Assembly: GCA_026770585.1 (NCBI GenBank)
Contig: MU647176.1
Location: forward strand, 110,370 to 133,968
Origin: Baffinella frigidus
Lineage: Eukaryota > Cryptophyceae > Cryptomonadales > Baffinellaceae
Direction: 5' to 3'
Length of the DNA stretch: 23,599 nt
A program made the position numbers and the translations under genes. The notes beneath the pieces were generated by a model. The model had not been told where the DNA came from. It did no database searches and saw only the letters and a program-made list of their open reading frames with translations. Below, piece by piece: positions 1-8,291 of this stretch (positions are counted from its first letter, which is position 1; the number at the start of each line of letters is the position of its first letter).

Positions 1-70
<70 letters not shown>
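1..70. repeat. poly-G run at window start
   Basis: Seventy consecutive G before the first other base. This may be a real homopolymer, the edge of an assembly gap, or a two-colour sequencing artefact; the sequence alone cannot decide. No gene overlaps it. The next ~410 bases (71-483) hold no gene I can support, only a repeated CAGTGGTGCCGAC motif near 165 and 310. Confidence 0.9.
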
Positions 71-71
<1 letters not shown>

Positions 72-483
72 GCAGGGGATACCTTTTGAGGGCGTTGAGG
101 ATGCTGAGGCGGGTCCGTCATATGGCTCAAGAGTAATTAACAACAAAGGAGAAGGGATGATTGCTCAGTGGTGCCGACAAACGGCAGTAGATAGTGGAGC
201 TGGTCACTTTGCAAGGGTACTGAAGAGGGAGAGATGGTGCCGCCGCAGTCCCCCAATCCTCTCTGTTGTCGTCAATCGATGACAACCTACATGCAAGGGA
301 CAGTTGATCAGTGGTGCCGACGCGCCAGTGCAGGAGTCTCGTTCTGGCGCTCAGGGTTCCGGGGTTTAAGAAGTGAGGGCCGATGCGTTCCTCCATTTTA
401 CGCTCTCAGGGTTTGGGTTGCACAGTTCTGGATACAGCGTGCACGAGTGGTGTTTCTTGGGGTGCAGAGCGCGGGGGTTAAGC

Positions 484-622
484 CCACTTAGCAGCGGCCG
501 GGGTCCTTTTCACCTTGAATTCAAGGTGAAATTCCGGTTAGAATCCAGGGCAACGGATAAGATTGTCGTACAAATAGTTTAGATGGACTGTATCCGTGAA
601 GCCCCCGGTGGCTGCTAAGTGG
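484..622. mobile_element. Foldback element, CCACTTAGCAGC family, copy 1
   Basis: Starts CCACTTAGCAGC and ends GCTGCTAAGTGG, with GGATAAGATT and TTTAGATGGACTGTATCC inside. Related copies lie at 5881-6046 and, in the opposite orientation, at 9638-9771. It is short, has terminal inverted repeats and no coding capacity, so it fits a MITE. Nothing shows which transposase moves it. Confidence 0.8.
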
Positions 623-839
623 CTAGACTGGATGAACGGGTCTGTACCGGGAGCATCAAACCGCCCACGACTCTTGACAAAACGACGCGTCTCCTTCTGG
701 TTCCAATGTATGGCACTAAGTAATAACTCTTTTACTGACCCTGGTGCTAACCCTGCTTGCCCGCTTCACGCATCGTCCTGCTGCGGACAAACCCTCCCGG
801 ATATTAACTGTTCTCCTGGTACTAGCCGGGTTGGTCCTA

Positions 840-1043
840 TTGTCGAAATGGAATCCGCGCGGAAAAAATCGAGGTCAGGTCAGCAACATTTTCCCATTTT
901 TTTGCCTTTTTGTGTCATCTTATGGGTGGGAGATGCTATTTTGAGATAAAAACCATGCCTAAGATAGCATAAAAGTCCATTTTTTGGAAGTTTTCCTGAT
1001 TTCCTGACCTGACCTCAATTCCGCGCGAAGTCCATTTCGACAA
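840..1043. mobile_element. 204-bp TA-flanked foldback element, copy 1
   Basis: Terminal inverted repeats begin TTGTCGAAATGG and continue through CCGCGCGGA and GAGGTCAGGTCAG. TA flanks both ends (838-839 and 1044-1045), consistent with a TA target duplication as made by Tc1/mariner-type transposases. Copies at 3845-4048 and 22267-22470 have exactly the same length (204 bp). The interior has a hairpin around GATGCTATTTTGAGATA. No ORF. Confidence 0.85.
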
Positions 1044-1144
1044 TAACAGGGGGCGACCAAACCTTGGTACTCTACCAGGCTACGAACAAACACTCCCGGA
1101 TAAGTCAACGGCTAGGTGCCGCCGGCAGGCTGGTGAAAAGGGGG

Positions 1145-1161
1145 GAGGGGAGGAAGAGAGG

Positions 1162-1203
<42 letters not shown>

Positions 1204-1305
1204 GATAGAGGAGGGCGGGAGAGAGAGAGATGGAGAGAGGATGGAGGAGGGCGGGAGAGAGAGTGAGGGAGGGAGAGAGAGGGAGAGGAGGGCGGCACGG
1301 TCGCG
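1145..1305. repeat. GA-rich microsatellite
   Basis: Imperfect (GA)n with GGA interruptions. Long reading frames over it on both strands (Arg/Glu or Ser/Leu runs) are low-complexity translations, not genes. Confidence 0.95.
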
Positions 1306-1379
1306 GGGGGCTCGGTAACCAGAGAGATCGTGTACCAATTTTGATTGAACCCCCCCCCCCAAAATTGAACCCGTTTTCC

Positions 1380-1484
1380 TATCCCTCAAGTGGCGAGTAG
1401 GCCCATACGCCCTACCGTAGGGCCCTAGGACCTGCCTAGGACCTCTGGGCCGTCAATTTTGACGGTTTCACCGGTTAAGGGATG
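1380..1484. mobile_element. Foldback element, TATCCCTTAAGTGG family, copy 1
   Basis: Ends are TATCCCTCAAGTGG and CCGGTTAAGGGAT. It holds the CCCTACCGTAGGGCCCTAGG palindrome and tandem CCTAGGACCT. Related copies at 17449-17552 and 22644-22748 and a partial one at 19308-19365. About 104 bp, non-coding. Confidence 0.7.
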
Positions 1485-1487
1485 GGA

Positions 1488-1800
1488 TGGGGTCCAACCA
1501 GGGAGAGTGGCGTGGCAAAGGCAGCACGAAAATTACTACACTTCTGCTTTAATATTACTAGTAAAGATCGTTCTGTGTAGTAAATTTCATTGCCGAAGTT
1601 TTTAAAATTAAAATCGTTTTCCTATAGGATTGGGTCCAACCGCGGAGAGTGGCGTGGCAAAGGCAGCACGAAAATTACTACACGTCTGCTTTAATATTAC
1701 TAGTAAAGATCGTTATGTGCAGTAAATTTCATTGCCGAAGTTTTTTTGATCGACAGGTTTCCTCGTGGGATTGGTTCGAACCGCGGAGAGTGGCGTGGCG
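1488..1800. repeat. ~143-bp tandem duplication carrying two core palindromes
   Basis: A unit beginning with GGTCCAACC and GGAGAGTGGCGTGGC is repeated at about 1495, 1634 and, partially, 1777. The first two units each carry the core palindrome (ACGAAAATTACTACAC to GTGTAGTAAATTTCATTGCC; ~1525-1594 and ~1668-1736, the second with GTGCAGTAA). The core here has no long outer inverted repeat, unlike other copies in the window. Confidence 0.75.
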
Positions 1801-1844
1801 ACTTGCTCCCGCTCGGAGTCATAGGGCGCGGGCTGGGAGAGCGC

Positions 1845-2110
1845 CTGGAGGGTGCAGGAGGGTTCAGGAGGGTCCAGGATGGTTCAGGATGATGGTTCAG
1901 GAGGAGGGTTCGGGATGAGGGTTCAGGAGTTCTGGCGTGGCGACTTGCTGCCGTTGGGCGTCAGGGGCGCGGGCTGGGCGATCGCCTGGATGGTTCAGGA
2001 GGGTTCAGGAGGGTTCAGGAGGGCGCATGAGGCTTCATGAGGGTTGAGGAGGGTTAAGGAAGAGGGTTCAGGATGAGGGTTCAGGAGGGTTCAGGAGGGT
2101 TCATGACGAG
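1845..2110. repeat. GGTTCAGGAG minisatellite
   Basis: Degenerate tandem GGTTCAGGAG/GGTTCAGGATGA units, interrupted near 1930-1985 by unrelated sequence. From 2110 to 2300 I see only dispersed-repeat fragments, including a plus-strand piece (CTGGAGACGCGGGAGG) of the exon repeated on the minus strand between 4.2 and 7.6 kb. Confidence 0.8.
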
Positions 2111-2301
2111 GGTTGAGTGCTGGAGACGCGGGAGGGTACGACCCGAAACGTGTCTCACGGGTTTCGGGGTTGTAGGAGGTGGAGTTAGAATCCATCCGGG
2201 AAACGCTCGTATGAGCGGCCGACACGGGGTACAGTAAGTGGCGCAATGCGCAGCATGTGCGGCGCTGGCGCTGATTGCGTAGCAACAAATTATCAATCTC
2301 T

Positions 2302-2352
2302 CTTTGGGGTTTGGGGTTTGGGGTTTGGGGTTTGGGGTTTGGGGTTTGGGGT
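2302..2352. repeat. Telomere-like (TTTGGGG)n array
   Basis: About seven TTTGGGG units on the plus strand. G-rich on plus, as are all other true arrays left of 11.5 kb. Confidence 0.95.
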
Positions 2353-2576
2353 GCAGGTAACAACACCGTTGGGGCCCTTATCGGCCAGGACGACGCGCCT
2401 CGAGACCAGCCAGGCTCTCGGCCCGGCGCATCTCCCCCAGCTCCACGGATCAGTCAACGAATCCGCGCAGAGATCAGTCAACCCTTGTTCGTGGGGTGAC
2501 GGATCAGTCAACCGTCGCGGTTGACTCACGCGCACGCACGAGTAGGTAGTCAAGTGAATCACTTTAACAAAAGGCT

Positions 2577-2735
2577 GAGGAAAATGAAGAAGCAGAAGAA
2601 GAACAAGAACCCGAACAAGAACAAGAACAAGAACCAGGACAAGAACAACAAGAAGAACAAGAAGAACACGAACAAGAACAAGAACAAGAACAAGAAGAAC
2701 CAGAAGAACCAGAAGAACAAGAACAAGAACAAGGA
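2577..2735. repeat. AAGAAC/AAGAAG hexamer-type satellite
   Basis: A long purine-rich, C-containing tandem repeat. It gives Lys/Asn-rich (plus) and Val/Leu-rich (minus) open frames. The 188-residue minus-strand frame over it starts within the exon-like segment 2744-2838 but is otherwise repeat translation. Confidence 0.9.
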
Positions 2736-2743
2736 TGACGCAC

Positions 2744-2838
2744 CGCGAGACGAGGGAGGCCTCCACGCGGCGAATCTCCTCCTCGAGACGGCGCTCCTCC
2801 CCCCCCTGCGCCACCCGCCGCGACACCTCCCGCTCCAC
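2744..2838 (-). CDS. Coiled-coil exon-like segment, VEREVSRRV type
   Basis: On the minus strand this 95-nt segment follows GATCGCAG and precedes GTGCGT. It reads VEREVSRRVAQGGEERR followed by LEEEIRRVEASLVSR: a charged, Glu/Arg-rich heptad-like peptide typical of an alpha-helical coiled coil. The length is not a multiple of three, unlike the other exon-like segments; a run of eight C on the plus strand lies inside it and may carry an indel. Shorter copies lie at 3027-3057, 3597-3619, 8033-8071 and, inverted, 8253-8291. Function unknown; it may belong to one coiled-coil gene spread over 2.7-11.9 kb or be a duplicated relic. Confidence 0.45.
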
Positions 2839-2858
2839 CTGCGATCCCGCGTCCGTCA

Positions 2859-2927
2859 ATATATATATATATGTATATATCTATATATATATGTATGTAT
2901 ATCTTTATATATACATATATCCGTCAA
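2859..2927. repeat. AT/GTAT microsatellite
   Basis: Imperfect (TA)n with TGTA and TCTA interruptions, A+T-only in an otherwise GC-rich setting. Confidence 0.95.
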
Positions 2928-3026
2928 TCTCCAGGCGGCGCTCCCCCTCCCCCTGCGAAGTCGAGAGTGAAACGTCTCAAAGCAAAAGTGGAACCTCCGA
3001 TAATTTAAGGTAAAACACCGACAGGT

Positions 3027-3057
3027 GCGCCACCCGCCGCGACACCTCCCACTCCAC
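3027..3057 (-). pseudogene. Fragment of the VEREVSRRV-type exon
   Basis: Minus strand, after CTTGCCAG: reads VEWEVSRRVA, then diverges. It keeps the acceptor AG and the exon 5' end only. A second fragment at 3597-3619 follows ATCGCAG (VEWEVSR) and runs into the CT microsatellite. Confidence 0.5.
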
Positions 3058-3059
3058 CT

Positions 3060-3480
3060 GGCAAGATATTTAGTGTCAATCGCCTGGAACGATATTCAGT
3101 TTGAATCTCATATGCAAACACTTGAATTTATAAAATTTGTCTGGGGCGATTTGGAGGATTTCAAGGTGAAATTCTTGAACTATGATCCGAATGGAAATCT
3201 CGAGAACGGATTCCAAGACCAACATTGAAAGTTTTTGCTTGGATATGCTCTCAGTTTTCAGCTCAGACATCGGGAAGGGTCATTTCGGAGAGGCGCAAAA
3301 TGACGTTGCTGTCAAAATTACTACGCAAGATTTGCAAAATTTCTTTTTTCCTCATTCCTGATTTTAAAACGATTCTCTCACACATAAACACATTCAGTTT
3401 AAATCTCAACCCTTGTGATGTCGTGGGGGTGGGTTATGAGCTATGGGGAAGCTATGCCGAGGCTCCTCCTCCAGTCTGGC
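3060..3480. other. No gene recognised
   Basis: A+T-richer sequence. It contains a decayed half of the core palindrome (AAAATTACTACGCAAG near 3317) and a 14-base match to a conserved SSU rRNA motif (AGGTGAAATTCTTG near 3164) that I do not consider sufficient to call rRNA. No splice-bounded coding segment found. Confidence 0.5.
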
Positions 3481-3483
3481 ACC

Positions 3484-3542
<59 letters not shown>

Positions 3543-3575
3543 CTCTCTCTCACTCTCTCTCTCTCTCGCTCTCTC
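3484..3575. repeat. CT microsatellite
   Basis: Nearly pure (TC)n with few interruptions. Between it and the element at 3845 I see no gene. Confidence 0.97.
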
Positions 3576-3844
3576 CTCTCCCTGAAAATCTCCAGCCACC
3601 GCGACACCTCCCACTCGACCTGCGATCTCCTTTGTTTAATTCGCCCTTTTGATTTGATTTAGATCACCTGAGCAAATTCCACAACACCCCTCCCACACAC
3701 AGCGCTTTGCAAAGTGGTTGGTCGCCAGTGCAATTGACAAGAACGATGTTGTTTTGAGCGACTGGAGTTTCGGTGTAGTTTTCGAGGAGGTTCACCTAAA
3801 ATCCTTGAAACAAAGTAACTACCATACGGTTCTGGTAGGCCCTA

Positions 3845-4048
3845 TTGTCGAAATGGGCTTCGCGCGGAATCGAGGTCAGGTCAGGAAATCAGATTTTTTC
3901 TCAAAAAATAGACTTTTATGCTATCTTAGGCATGGTTTTTATCTCAAAATAGCATCTCCCACCCATAAGATGACACAAAAAGGCAAAAAAATGGGGAAAT
4001 GTTGCTGACCTGACCTCGATTTTTTCCGCACGGAGCCCATTTCGACAA
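3845..4048. mobile_element. 204-bp TA-flanked foldback element, copy 2
   Basis: Same termini as copy 1 (TTGTCGAAATGGGCT...), same length, interior in the opposite orientation, TA on both sides (3843-3844 and 4049-4050). Confidence 0.88.
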
Positions 4049-4103
4049 TAGCGCCAGGAGACTCTCTCACCTCAGGAAATCCTGTCTAAAAAGGGGTTCT
4101 CTC

Positions 4104-4178
4104 CAACGAAATTTACTATGCAAACGCTTGACCATTACTAGCATGACCAAATTGTGTTGTAAAAATCTTTCTAGAGAT
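4104..4178. mobile_element. Decayed copy of the core palindrome
   Basis: CCAACGAAATTTACTATGC on the left and GTGTTGTAAAAATC on the right, with a loop (CATTACTAGCATGACCAAATT) like other cores. Adjacent 4170-4240 is a short duplicated stretch with GATCGTTGAAAAAAACCTTT twice. Confidence 0.55.
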
Positions 4179-4258
4179 CGTTGAAAAAAACCTTTTTCAA
4201 CGACCTCAGAGATCGTTGAAAAAAACCTTTCTAGAAATTCCTCGACACTTCCTCTCAC

Positions 4259-4354
4259 CTCACTCTCCACCGCTTTCCACCTCCGGGCCTGAGCGGCAAC
4301 ATCAGCCCACACCGCGAGTGCCTCCCGCGTCTCCAGCGCCCGCCCCGCCCTCCG
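4259..4354 (-). CDS. Coiled-coil exon, ALETREALAVWADV type, copy a
   Basis: Minus strand, 96 nt, between CCCCGCAG and GTGAGAGG, both good splice consensus. It encodes 32 residues, RRAGRALETREALAV then WADVAAQARRWKAVESE, phase 0 at both ends. The composition (Ala, Arg, Glu, no Pro) suggests a helical coiled-coil or spectrin-like stretch. A (CCCCAAA)n array on the coding strand lies directly upstream of the acceptor. Full copy at 6822-6917, 5'-shortened copies at 6629-6697 and 6405-6473, partial copies at 7523-7607, 4616-4651 and 4869-4902. The parent protein is not identified; a large repetitive coiled-coil protein is the simplest reading. Confidence 0.6.
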
Positions 4355-4358
4355 CTGC

Positions 4359-4432
4359 GGGGTTTGGGGCTTGGGGTTTGGGGTTTGGGGTTTGGGGTTC
4401 GGGGTTGGGGTGTGGGGTTTAGGGGGGTTTAG
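4359..4432. repeat. Telomere-like (TTTGGGG)n array abutting an exon
   Basis: TTTGGGG units with variants, G-rich on plus, so (CCCCAAA)n in the sense of the minus-strand exon 4259-4354; only the CCGCAG acceptor separates the array from that exon. Two short C-rich stretches on plus (about 4495-4535 and 4795-4850) are exceptions to the usual orientation. Confidence 0.85.
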
Positions 4433-4615
4433 ATTTCAGAGGGGAACTCCCCGCGCTCCGCTACGAGGGATCAGAGGGCGACTTCGTTCAGTCGCCGAAA
4501 CCCCAACCCCTGAACCGCTGACCCCGAAACCCGTGAGGCACGTTTCGGGTCTTGCCCCTGAAATGCTAACCTCTAAGCCCAAAACCCGAACGTGAGGCAT
4601 GTTTCGGGTCCTATC

Positions 4616-4651
4616 CTCCCGCGTCTCCAACGCCCGACTCGCGCTCCGCTC
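4616..4651 (-). pseudogene. Fragment of the ALETRE-type exon
   Basis: Minus strand reads RSASRALETRE and then diverges. No downstream half and no donor. The sequence beyond (ACCCGAAACATGCC) recurs beside the fragment at 4869-4902 and on plus near 2140, so fragment and flank were duplicated together. Confidence 0.5.
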
Positions 4652-4868
4652 CGAGGAGTGTAGAAGTGAACACCGTTCAGCGGTGAGGACGAGAACAGGG
4701 TGTTTTAAACTGTCCCACCCGACGATTACATGCGAAAACATGTTGAGTCTCGCGCTCCGCTGCGAGGGTACAGAGGGCGACTTCGTGTAGTCGCCGAAAC
4801 CCCAACCCCTGACCCGCTGACCGCTAACCGCTAACCCCGAAACCCGTGAGGCACGTGACGGGTCATAC

Positions 4869-4902
4869 CCTCCCGCGTCTCCAGCGCCCGCCCCACGCTC
4901 CG
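4869..4902 (-). pseudogene. Fragment of the ALETRE-type exon
   Basis: After CGCAG on minus: RSVGRALETRE, then diverges into the same flank as the fragment at 4616. Keeps the acceptor, lacks the 3' two thirds. Confidence 0.5.
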
Positions 4903-5100
4903 CTGCGAGGGTTCAGGGGAGAACGTCGTCCAGCGGCTGTATTCTTTTCTGTAAATTTGCGTGTATTAATATCATTTACATTTTCTAACAATATATAAAG
5001 TTCTTCGGGAAACCGTTGAAGGACTTTAAGAACGTTTCTATTATTATTTGTCGAGTATTTCATTACGGCGAGGCACGTTGTGGGTCCTACCATGCCGTAG

Positions 5101-5269
5101 CACACGAGGCTATCCATGCGAACATAACCAATGTCGATTGCACGCCTTTGCGTAGTAATTTTCATACGATTGGTCACGTGGCGCCCGAAAAGCGGGCGCC
5201 GCGTGACCAATTCTCCCCACAAAACGCTACAATCGACTTTTGTTCTGTTCGCATGGATAGCCTCGTGTG
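5101..5269. mobile_element. Foldback element, CACACGAGGCTATCC family, copy 1
   Basis: Termini CACACGAGGCTATCCATGCG and its inverse. The centre (5169-5212) is a long hairpin around GGTCACGTGGCGCCCG. Copy 2 at 15782-15960 has the same ends but a mostly unrelated interior, also with a central hairpin. Confidence 0.85.
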
Positions 5270-5363
5270 GTAACACCCAGCAGCACGTCCCGTCCTGCCG
5301 GGTCACTCGTGGTGTCGCCGCGGGATAACTAAACGGGCGTGTTCGCCACCGGGCCGGTCATCT

Positions 5364-5506
5364 AATTTCGGACCAAGACAGAATCTGTCCCGCTATCTTA
5401 GGCTCCCCACGCGGAAGGTAAGGGTGTATATGCTGTTTTAGGTATCAAATGATGCTATCTTACCCCTTTATGTCAGGACAGATTCTGGTATGGTCCGAGA
5501 TGAAAT
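5364..5506. mobile_element. Foldback element, ATTTCGGACC family, copy 1
   Basis: Left arm ATTTCGGACCAAGACAGAAT, right arm ending TATGGTCCGAGATGAAAT. The interior has CGCTATCTTAGGC and its partner ATGATGCTATCTTA. A copy lacking most of its left arm lies at 21107-21226. Confidence 0.75.
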
Positions 5507-5699
5507 CGTCGTGTGAACCGAAGGGGTCTGCACAAGTTTCTCCGGTAGCGCGGCCGCCGGCAGAGCGTTGTGCAGAGAAGTTGGCAACGGAAACGATCCA
5601 AAAAAAAAGAAACTTGACGGTGCTGGTCAAAAACGTCGACTTTCACCAACTTTGGATTATTTCGGTGGCCAACTTGTCTGCACAGCGCTGCACGCGTAC

Positions 5700-5795
5700 C
5701 TTGAAGCGCACGCGCGCGACGAGGAGGCAGCGCGCGCGCCACGCCCCCAGCACGCCCCGCACCCGCCTCACGTCCCGCGCCCGCCGCGCATTTCT
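5700..5795 (-). CDS. Arg-rich exon-like segment, VLGAWRARC type, copy 1
   Basis: Minus strand, 96 nt between GCCGCAG and GTACGCG, phase 0 both ends. It reads RNARRARDVRRVRGVL followed by GAWRARCLLVARVRFK. Copy 2 (7904-7999) has the same length and boundaries and is open in the same frame only, which supports this frame. The Leu/Trp/Arg spacing recalls helical, possibly calmodulin-type, repeat proteins, but no family is established. A third partial copy of the 3' end lies near 7764-7797. Confidence 0.5.
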
Positions 5796-5880
5796 CTGCG
5801 GCGCACGCAGAGTCAGGCACGAAAACACCGACTCCGTAGGAAAGAGCGTTCGCTACGCCCCCAGGACGCCCCGCACCCGG

Positions 5881-6046
5881 CACTTAGCAGCCACCGGGGG
5901 CTTCACGGCAGATGTCACGACCCGCGCCCGATGTCCCCCCGGATTCTCCGGAGAAATTCCGGTTGGAATCCATCGCAAAGGATAAGATTCAAGTGTAAAT
6001 CGTTTAGATGGACTGTATCCGCGAAGACCCCGGTGGCTGCTAAGTG
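5881..6046. mobile_element. Foldback element, CCACTTAGCAGC family, copy 2
   Basis: Begins CACTTAGCAGCCACCGGGGG and ends GCTGCTAAGTGG. Longer than the other copies owing to extra sequence near the left arm. Shares TTTAGATGGACTGTATCC with copy 1. Confidence 0.8.
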
Positions 6047-6400
6047 GCCAGCACCGCATGATAAACACTCTGTTTCGAGGAGTTGCCCGCCACTTCCTCT
6101 CACCTCCCACGCCAGAGTCTTCGAAGGGGTCGCCAAAAGTCAATTTCCCCTCAAGGGCAACGGTCTTCAAAAGTCAATACCGTACCCACATACGGTTTAA
6201 AATATTTTTCCCCTTCCTGCAGTCTGGCGTGGTCACTCTCCGCCACGTCCTCTCTCTGGGCCTCCTAGGGCCAACCGTGGTCCAAACACCACATCCTAAC
6301 CACCCTCAGATCGAGGATTTTTCCCACAGGTTATCACCTCACTCCCCGCCTTTTTTTTCGCCCACCCCTCAGATCCTGGAAGGAGTTCCCCGGCAAGGCA
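6047..6400. other. No complete gene; one possible exon-end fragment
   Basis: Near 6097-6110 the minus strand has GGCGTGGGAG|GTGAGAGGAAGTG, matching the donor region after exon 4259-4354, so another degraded exon copy is likely. Otherwise pyrimidine-rich unassigned sequence. Confidence 0.4.
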
Positions 6401-6404
6401 TCAC

Positions 6405-6473
6405 CTCATGCTCCGCCGATTTCCCCCTCCGGGCCTGAGCGGCAACATCAGCCCACACCACGACCGCCTCCCG
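6405..6473 (-). CDS. Coiled-coil exon, ALETREALAVWADV type, short form 1
   Basis: Minus strand, 69 nt, after GGTGATAG and before GTGATGCC, phase 0. Reads REAVVVWADVAAQARRGK then SAEHE. It lacks the first nine residues of the 96-nt form; the new acceptor GATAG is shared with 6629-6697. The intron between these two is 155 bp. Confidence 0.55.
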
Positions 6474-6821
6474 CTATCACCAACAACTAAAAAAGGGTTC
6501 CAATTCCTTTTAAAACAGGCACTCGTTTGATCATCTGCACCAGACTGAGTTGCTTTACAAAACTATACTTGGGGTCCGGCACTTTTTAAACTGTCTTCGG
6601 GTCGAAAAGTTCCCCGAGGCGGCCTCACCTCATGCTCCGCCACTTTCCCCCTCCGGGCCTCAGCAGTAACATCCGCCCACACCGCGAGCGCTTCCCGCTA
6701 TCACCAAACACTAAAAACAAGTTCCAATTCATTTTCAAACAGTCGTTTAATAGTGTCGGGACCCCAAGAATATTTTTGTAAAGCAACTCGTACTGATATA
6801 GATTGAAAGAAGTTCCCAGAC
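6474..6821 (-). repeat. Two short introns with related sequence
   Basis: Between exon-like segments 6405-6473, 6629-6697 and 6822-6917. Both introns (155 and 124 bp) begin GTGAGG/GTCTGG followed by GGGAACTT and end TTGGTGATAG. They contain TTTGTAAAGCAACTC in opposite orientations, the arms of the element seen again at 16721-16888. Confidence 0.5.
6629..6697 (-). CDS. Coiled-coil exon, ALETREALAVWADV type, short form 2
   Basis: Minus strand, 69 nt, after GGTGATAG and before GTGAGGCC, phase 0. Reads REALAVWADVTAEARRGK then VAEHE. Same boundaries and length as 6405-6473; reading frame kept despite substitutions. Confidence 0.57.
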
Positions 6822-6917
6822 CTCATGCTCCACCGCTTTCCCCCTCCGGGCCTGAGCGGCAACATCCGCCCACACCGCGAGCGCCTCCCGCGTCTCCAGC
6901 GACCGCCCCGCCCTCCG
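6822..6917 (-). CDS. Coiled-coil exon, ALETREALAVWADV type, copy b
   Basis: Minus strand, 96 nt, between CCCCGCAG and GTCTGG, phase 0. Reads RRAGRSLETREALAV then WADVAAQARRGKAVEHE. Most differences from copy a keep the helical character (W to G, S to H). A (CCCCAAA)n array abuts the acceptor, exactly as at copy a, so array, acceptor and exon were duplicated as a unit. Confidence 0.6.
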
Positions 6918-6975
6918 CTGCGGGGTTTGGGGTTTGGGGTTCAGGGTTGGAGGGTGGGGTTTACGGGGGTTTAGG
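6918..6975. repeat. Telomere-like array abutting exon copy b
   Basis: TTTGGGG units and variants, G-rich on plus. Followed by GGTTTCAGAGGGGAACTCC, which also follows the array at 4359-4432. Confidence 0.85.
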
Positions 6976-7074
6976 TTTCAGAGGGGAACTCCCCGCGCTC
7001 CGCTACGAGGCCTCCGCTGCGAGGGTTCAGGGGAGAACATCGTTCAGCGGCGAGGCGGGGAATGCCGAACCTTA

Positions 7075-7211
7075 ATCTCCATACAAGTATTAATTAATTG
7101 CTTTTCGGCAACGAAAATTACTACACGATTTGCTCATAAAAGTAATAGTAGAGCGTTTGTGTAGTAAATTTCGTTGCGCCAAAAGCGATTAATTAATACT
7201 TTTGTGGAGAT
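7075..7211. mobile_element. Shell-and-core foldback element, ATCTCCATACAAG shell, copy 1
   Basis: Outer arms ATCTCCATACAAGTATTAAT and inverse enclose the core GGCAACGAAAATTACTACAC (7107-7126) ... GTGTAGTAAATTTCGTTG (7159-7176). Same shell at 16153-16291 and 18062-18186. No ORF. Confidence 0.88.
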
Positions 7212-7297
7212 GAACCTGGGGTGTCGGCGACTCCAACGAAGAGAACATCGTTCAGCGGCGAGGCACGGTGTGCGTCCTACCATGCCGTGGTGGGGAT

Positions 7298-7450
7298 TTC
7301 ATCCGGACGAGTATTTGACTCAAATACGATTTCTAGGACCTGGCAACGAAAACTACTACACAATTGGTTCATAAACGTAATAGTAAAACCTGGTGTGTAG
7401 TAACTTTCGTTGCCAAGATCGTGTTTGAGTCAAATACGAGTCGCGATTAG
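7298..7450. mobile_element. Shell-and-core foldback element, CATCCGGACGAGTATTT shell, copy 1
   Basis: Outer arms TCATCCGGACGAGTATTTGA and TCAAATACGAGTCGCGATTA enclose a core with GGCAACGAAAACTACTACAC and GTGTAGTAACTTTCGTTGCC. Related shells at 10447-10621 (different interior) and 23268-23446 (core present). Confidence 0.87.
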
Positions 7451-7522
7451 GTTCAGGAGGACGGTTCAGGAAGTCCTCAGCATGCTGGTGGTGCTGAGGG
7501 GTGGGACCCTACACACTGAACC

Positions 7523-7607
7523 CTCCTTTCCCCCTCCGGGCCTCGGAAGCAACATCAGCCCACACCGCGAGCGCCTCCCGCGTCTCCAGCGCCCGCTCCG
7601 CGTTCCG
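7523..7607 (-). pseudogene. ALETREALAVWADV-type exon, 3'-truncated
   Basis: Minus strand, after CCCCGCAG: RNAERALETREALAV then WADVASEARRGK, then diverges into CTGAACCCTC before the donor. A short CCCTAAA/CCCCAAA stretch (7611-7632 on the opposite strand) abuts the acceptor. Confidence 0.5.
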
Positions 7608-7903
7608 CTGCGGGGTTTAGGGTTTGGGGTTCAGAGGGCAACTTCGTGTAGCGGCGAGACACGTTTCGAGTCGTAACATCCTACCCTGTCGCAGTACCCA
7701 GCAGCATAGCATCCCGTAGCGCCCGAAAGTGGGTCGACACCGAAAGGGGGGGCGGGAAGAATACCTTGAAGCGCACACGGGCGACGAGGATGCAGCTTCA
7801 CAGGAGAAATCTTAGGAGAAATTACTATGGCATAGGTAATTTCACTTATGAATCCTAATTAAATCAATTACCCCCCCCCCCAACAAACCTGGGTGGCGCG
7901 TAC

Positions 7904-7999
7904 CTTACAGCGCACGCGCGCGAAGAGGAGGCAGCGCGCGCGCCACGCTCCCAGAACGCCCAGCACCCGATCCAAATCCCGCGCACGCCGCGCATGGCT
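7904..7999 (-). CDS. Arg-rich exon-like segment, VLGAWRARC type, copy 2
   Basis: Minus strand, 96 nt between ACCGCAG and GTACGCG, phase 0. Reads SHARRARDLDRVLGVL then GAWRARCLLFARVRCK. Compared with 5700-5795 substitutions are mainly in the first half. It lies just downstream (minus sense) of the VEREVPRRV segment 8033-8071, and the open frame is continuous across both, so the 33 bases between may be coding rather than intron. Confidence 0.5.
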
Positions 8000-8032
8000 C
8001 TGCGGTGCACGCAGGGTAAGGAAAGGAAACAC

Positions 8033-8071
8033 CAACGAGTGCTCCACCCGCCGCGGCACCTCCCGCTCCAC
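8033..8071 (-). CDS. VEREVPRRV exon-like segment
   Basis: Minus strand, 39 nt between TTTCCAG and GTGTTT, phase 0: VEREVPRRVEHSL. The same segment is inverted at 8253-8291 on plus, in the opposite arm of the inverted repeat. Pro in place of Ser (compare 2744-2838) would disturb a helix. Weak donor; may be a relic. Confidence 0.35.
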
Positions 8072-8252
8072 CTGGAAAGATATTTAGTTTGAATCACCTG
8101 GAAAAATTGTTTGGTTTACAGGCAAGATCTGGATCGAAGGACAGGCAGTAAGATCTGGATCGAAGGACAGGCAGATCGAAGGACAGGCAGTCCAGATCTT
8201 GCCTGTAAACCAAACAATTTTTCCAGGTGATTCAAACTAAATATCTTTCGAG

Positions 8253-8291
8253 GTGGAGCGGGAGGTGCCGCGGCGGGTGGAGCACTCGTTG
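8253..8291 (+). pseudogene. Inverted copy of the VEREVPRRV segment
   Basis: Mirror of 8033-8071 in the right arm of the inverted repeat, after TTCGAG instead of a CAG acceptor. Its orientation opposes every other exon-like segment left of 12 kb, so it is probably a by-product of the inverted duplication. Confidence 0.5.

Noticed and set aside
1770-1790. GGTTCGAACC as a tRNA T-loop
   Set aside because: No acceptor stem or anticodon arm around it; it is the diverged form of the GGTCCAACC repeat unit.
1488-1800. CRISPR-like or direct-repeat array
   Set aside because: Three long, imperfect tandem units with palindromic elements; no short regular repeats with unique spacers, and the DNA is eukaryotic.
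2293-2859. 188-codon minus-strand open frame rich in Val/Leu
   Set aside because: Most of it translates the AAGAAC satellite and the TTTGGGG array; only 2744-2838 looks like coding sequence.
3110-3300. Possible SSU rRNA fragment (AGGTGAAATTCTTG and GAAAGTTTTTGC)
   Set aside because: Only one short exact match to a conserved motif; spacing to the next conserved block is wrong and no helix partner was found. An rRNA covariance-model search would decide.
5449-6200. 178- and 210-codon plus-strand open frames
   Set aside because: They run through two foldback elements and the minus-strand exon-like segment; Arg/His/Pro-rich products are the complement of GC-rich sequence.
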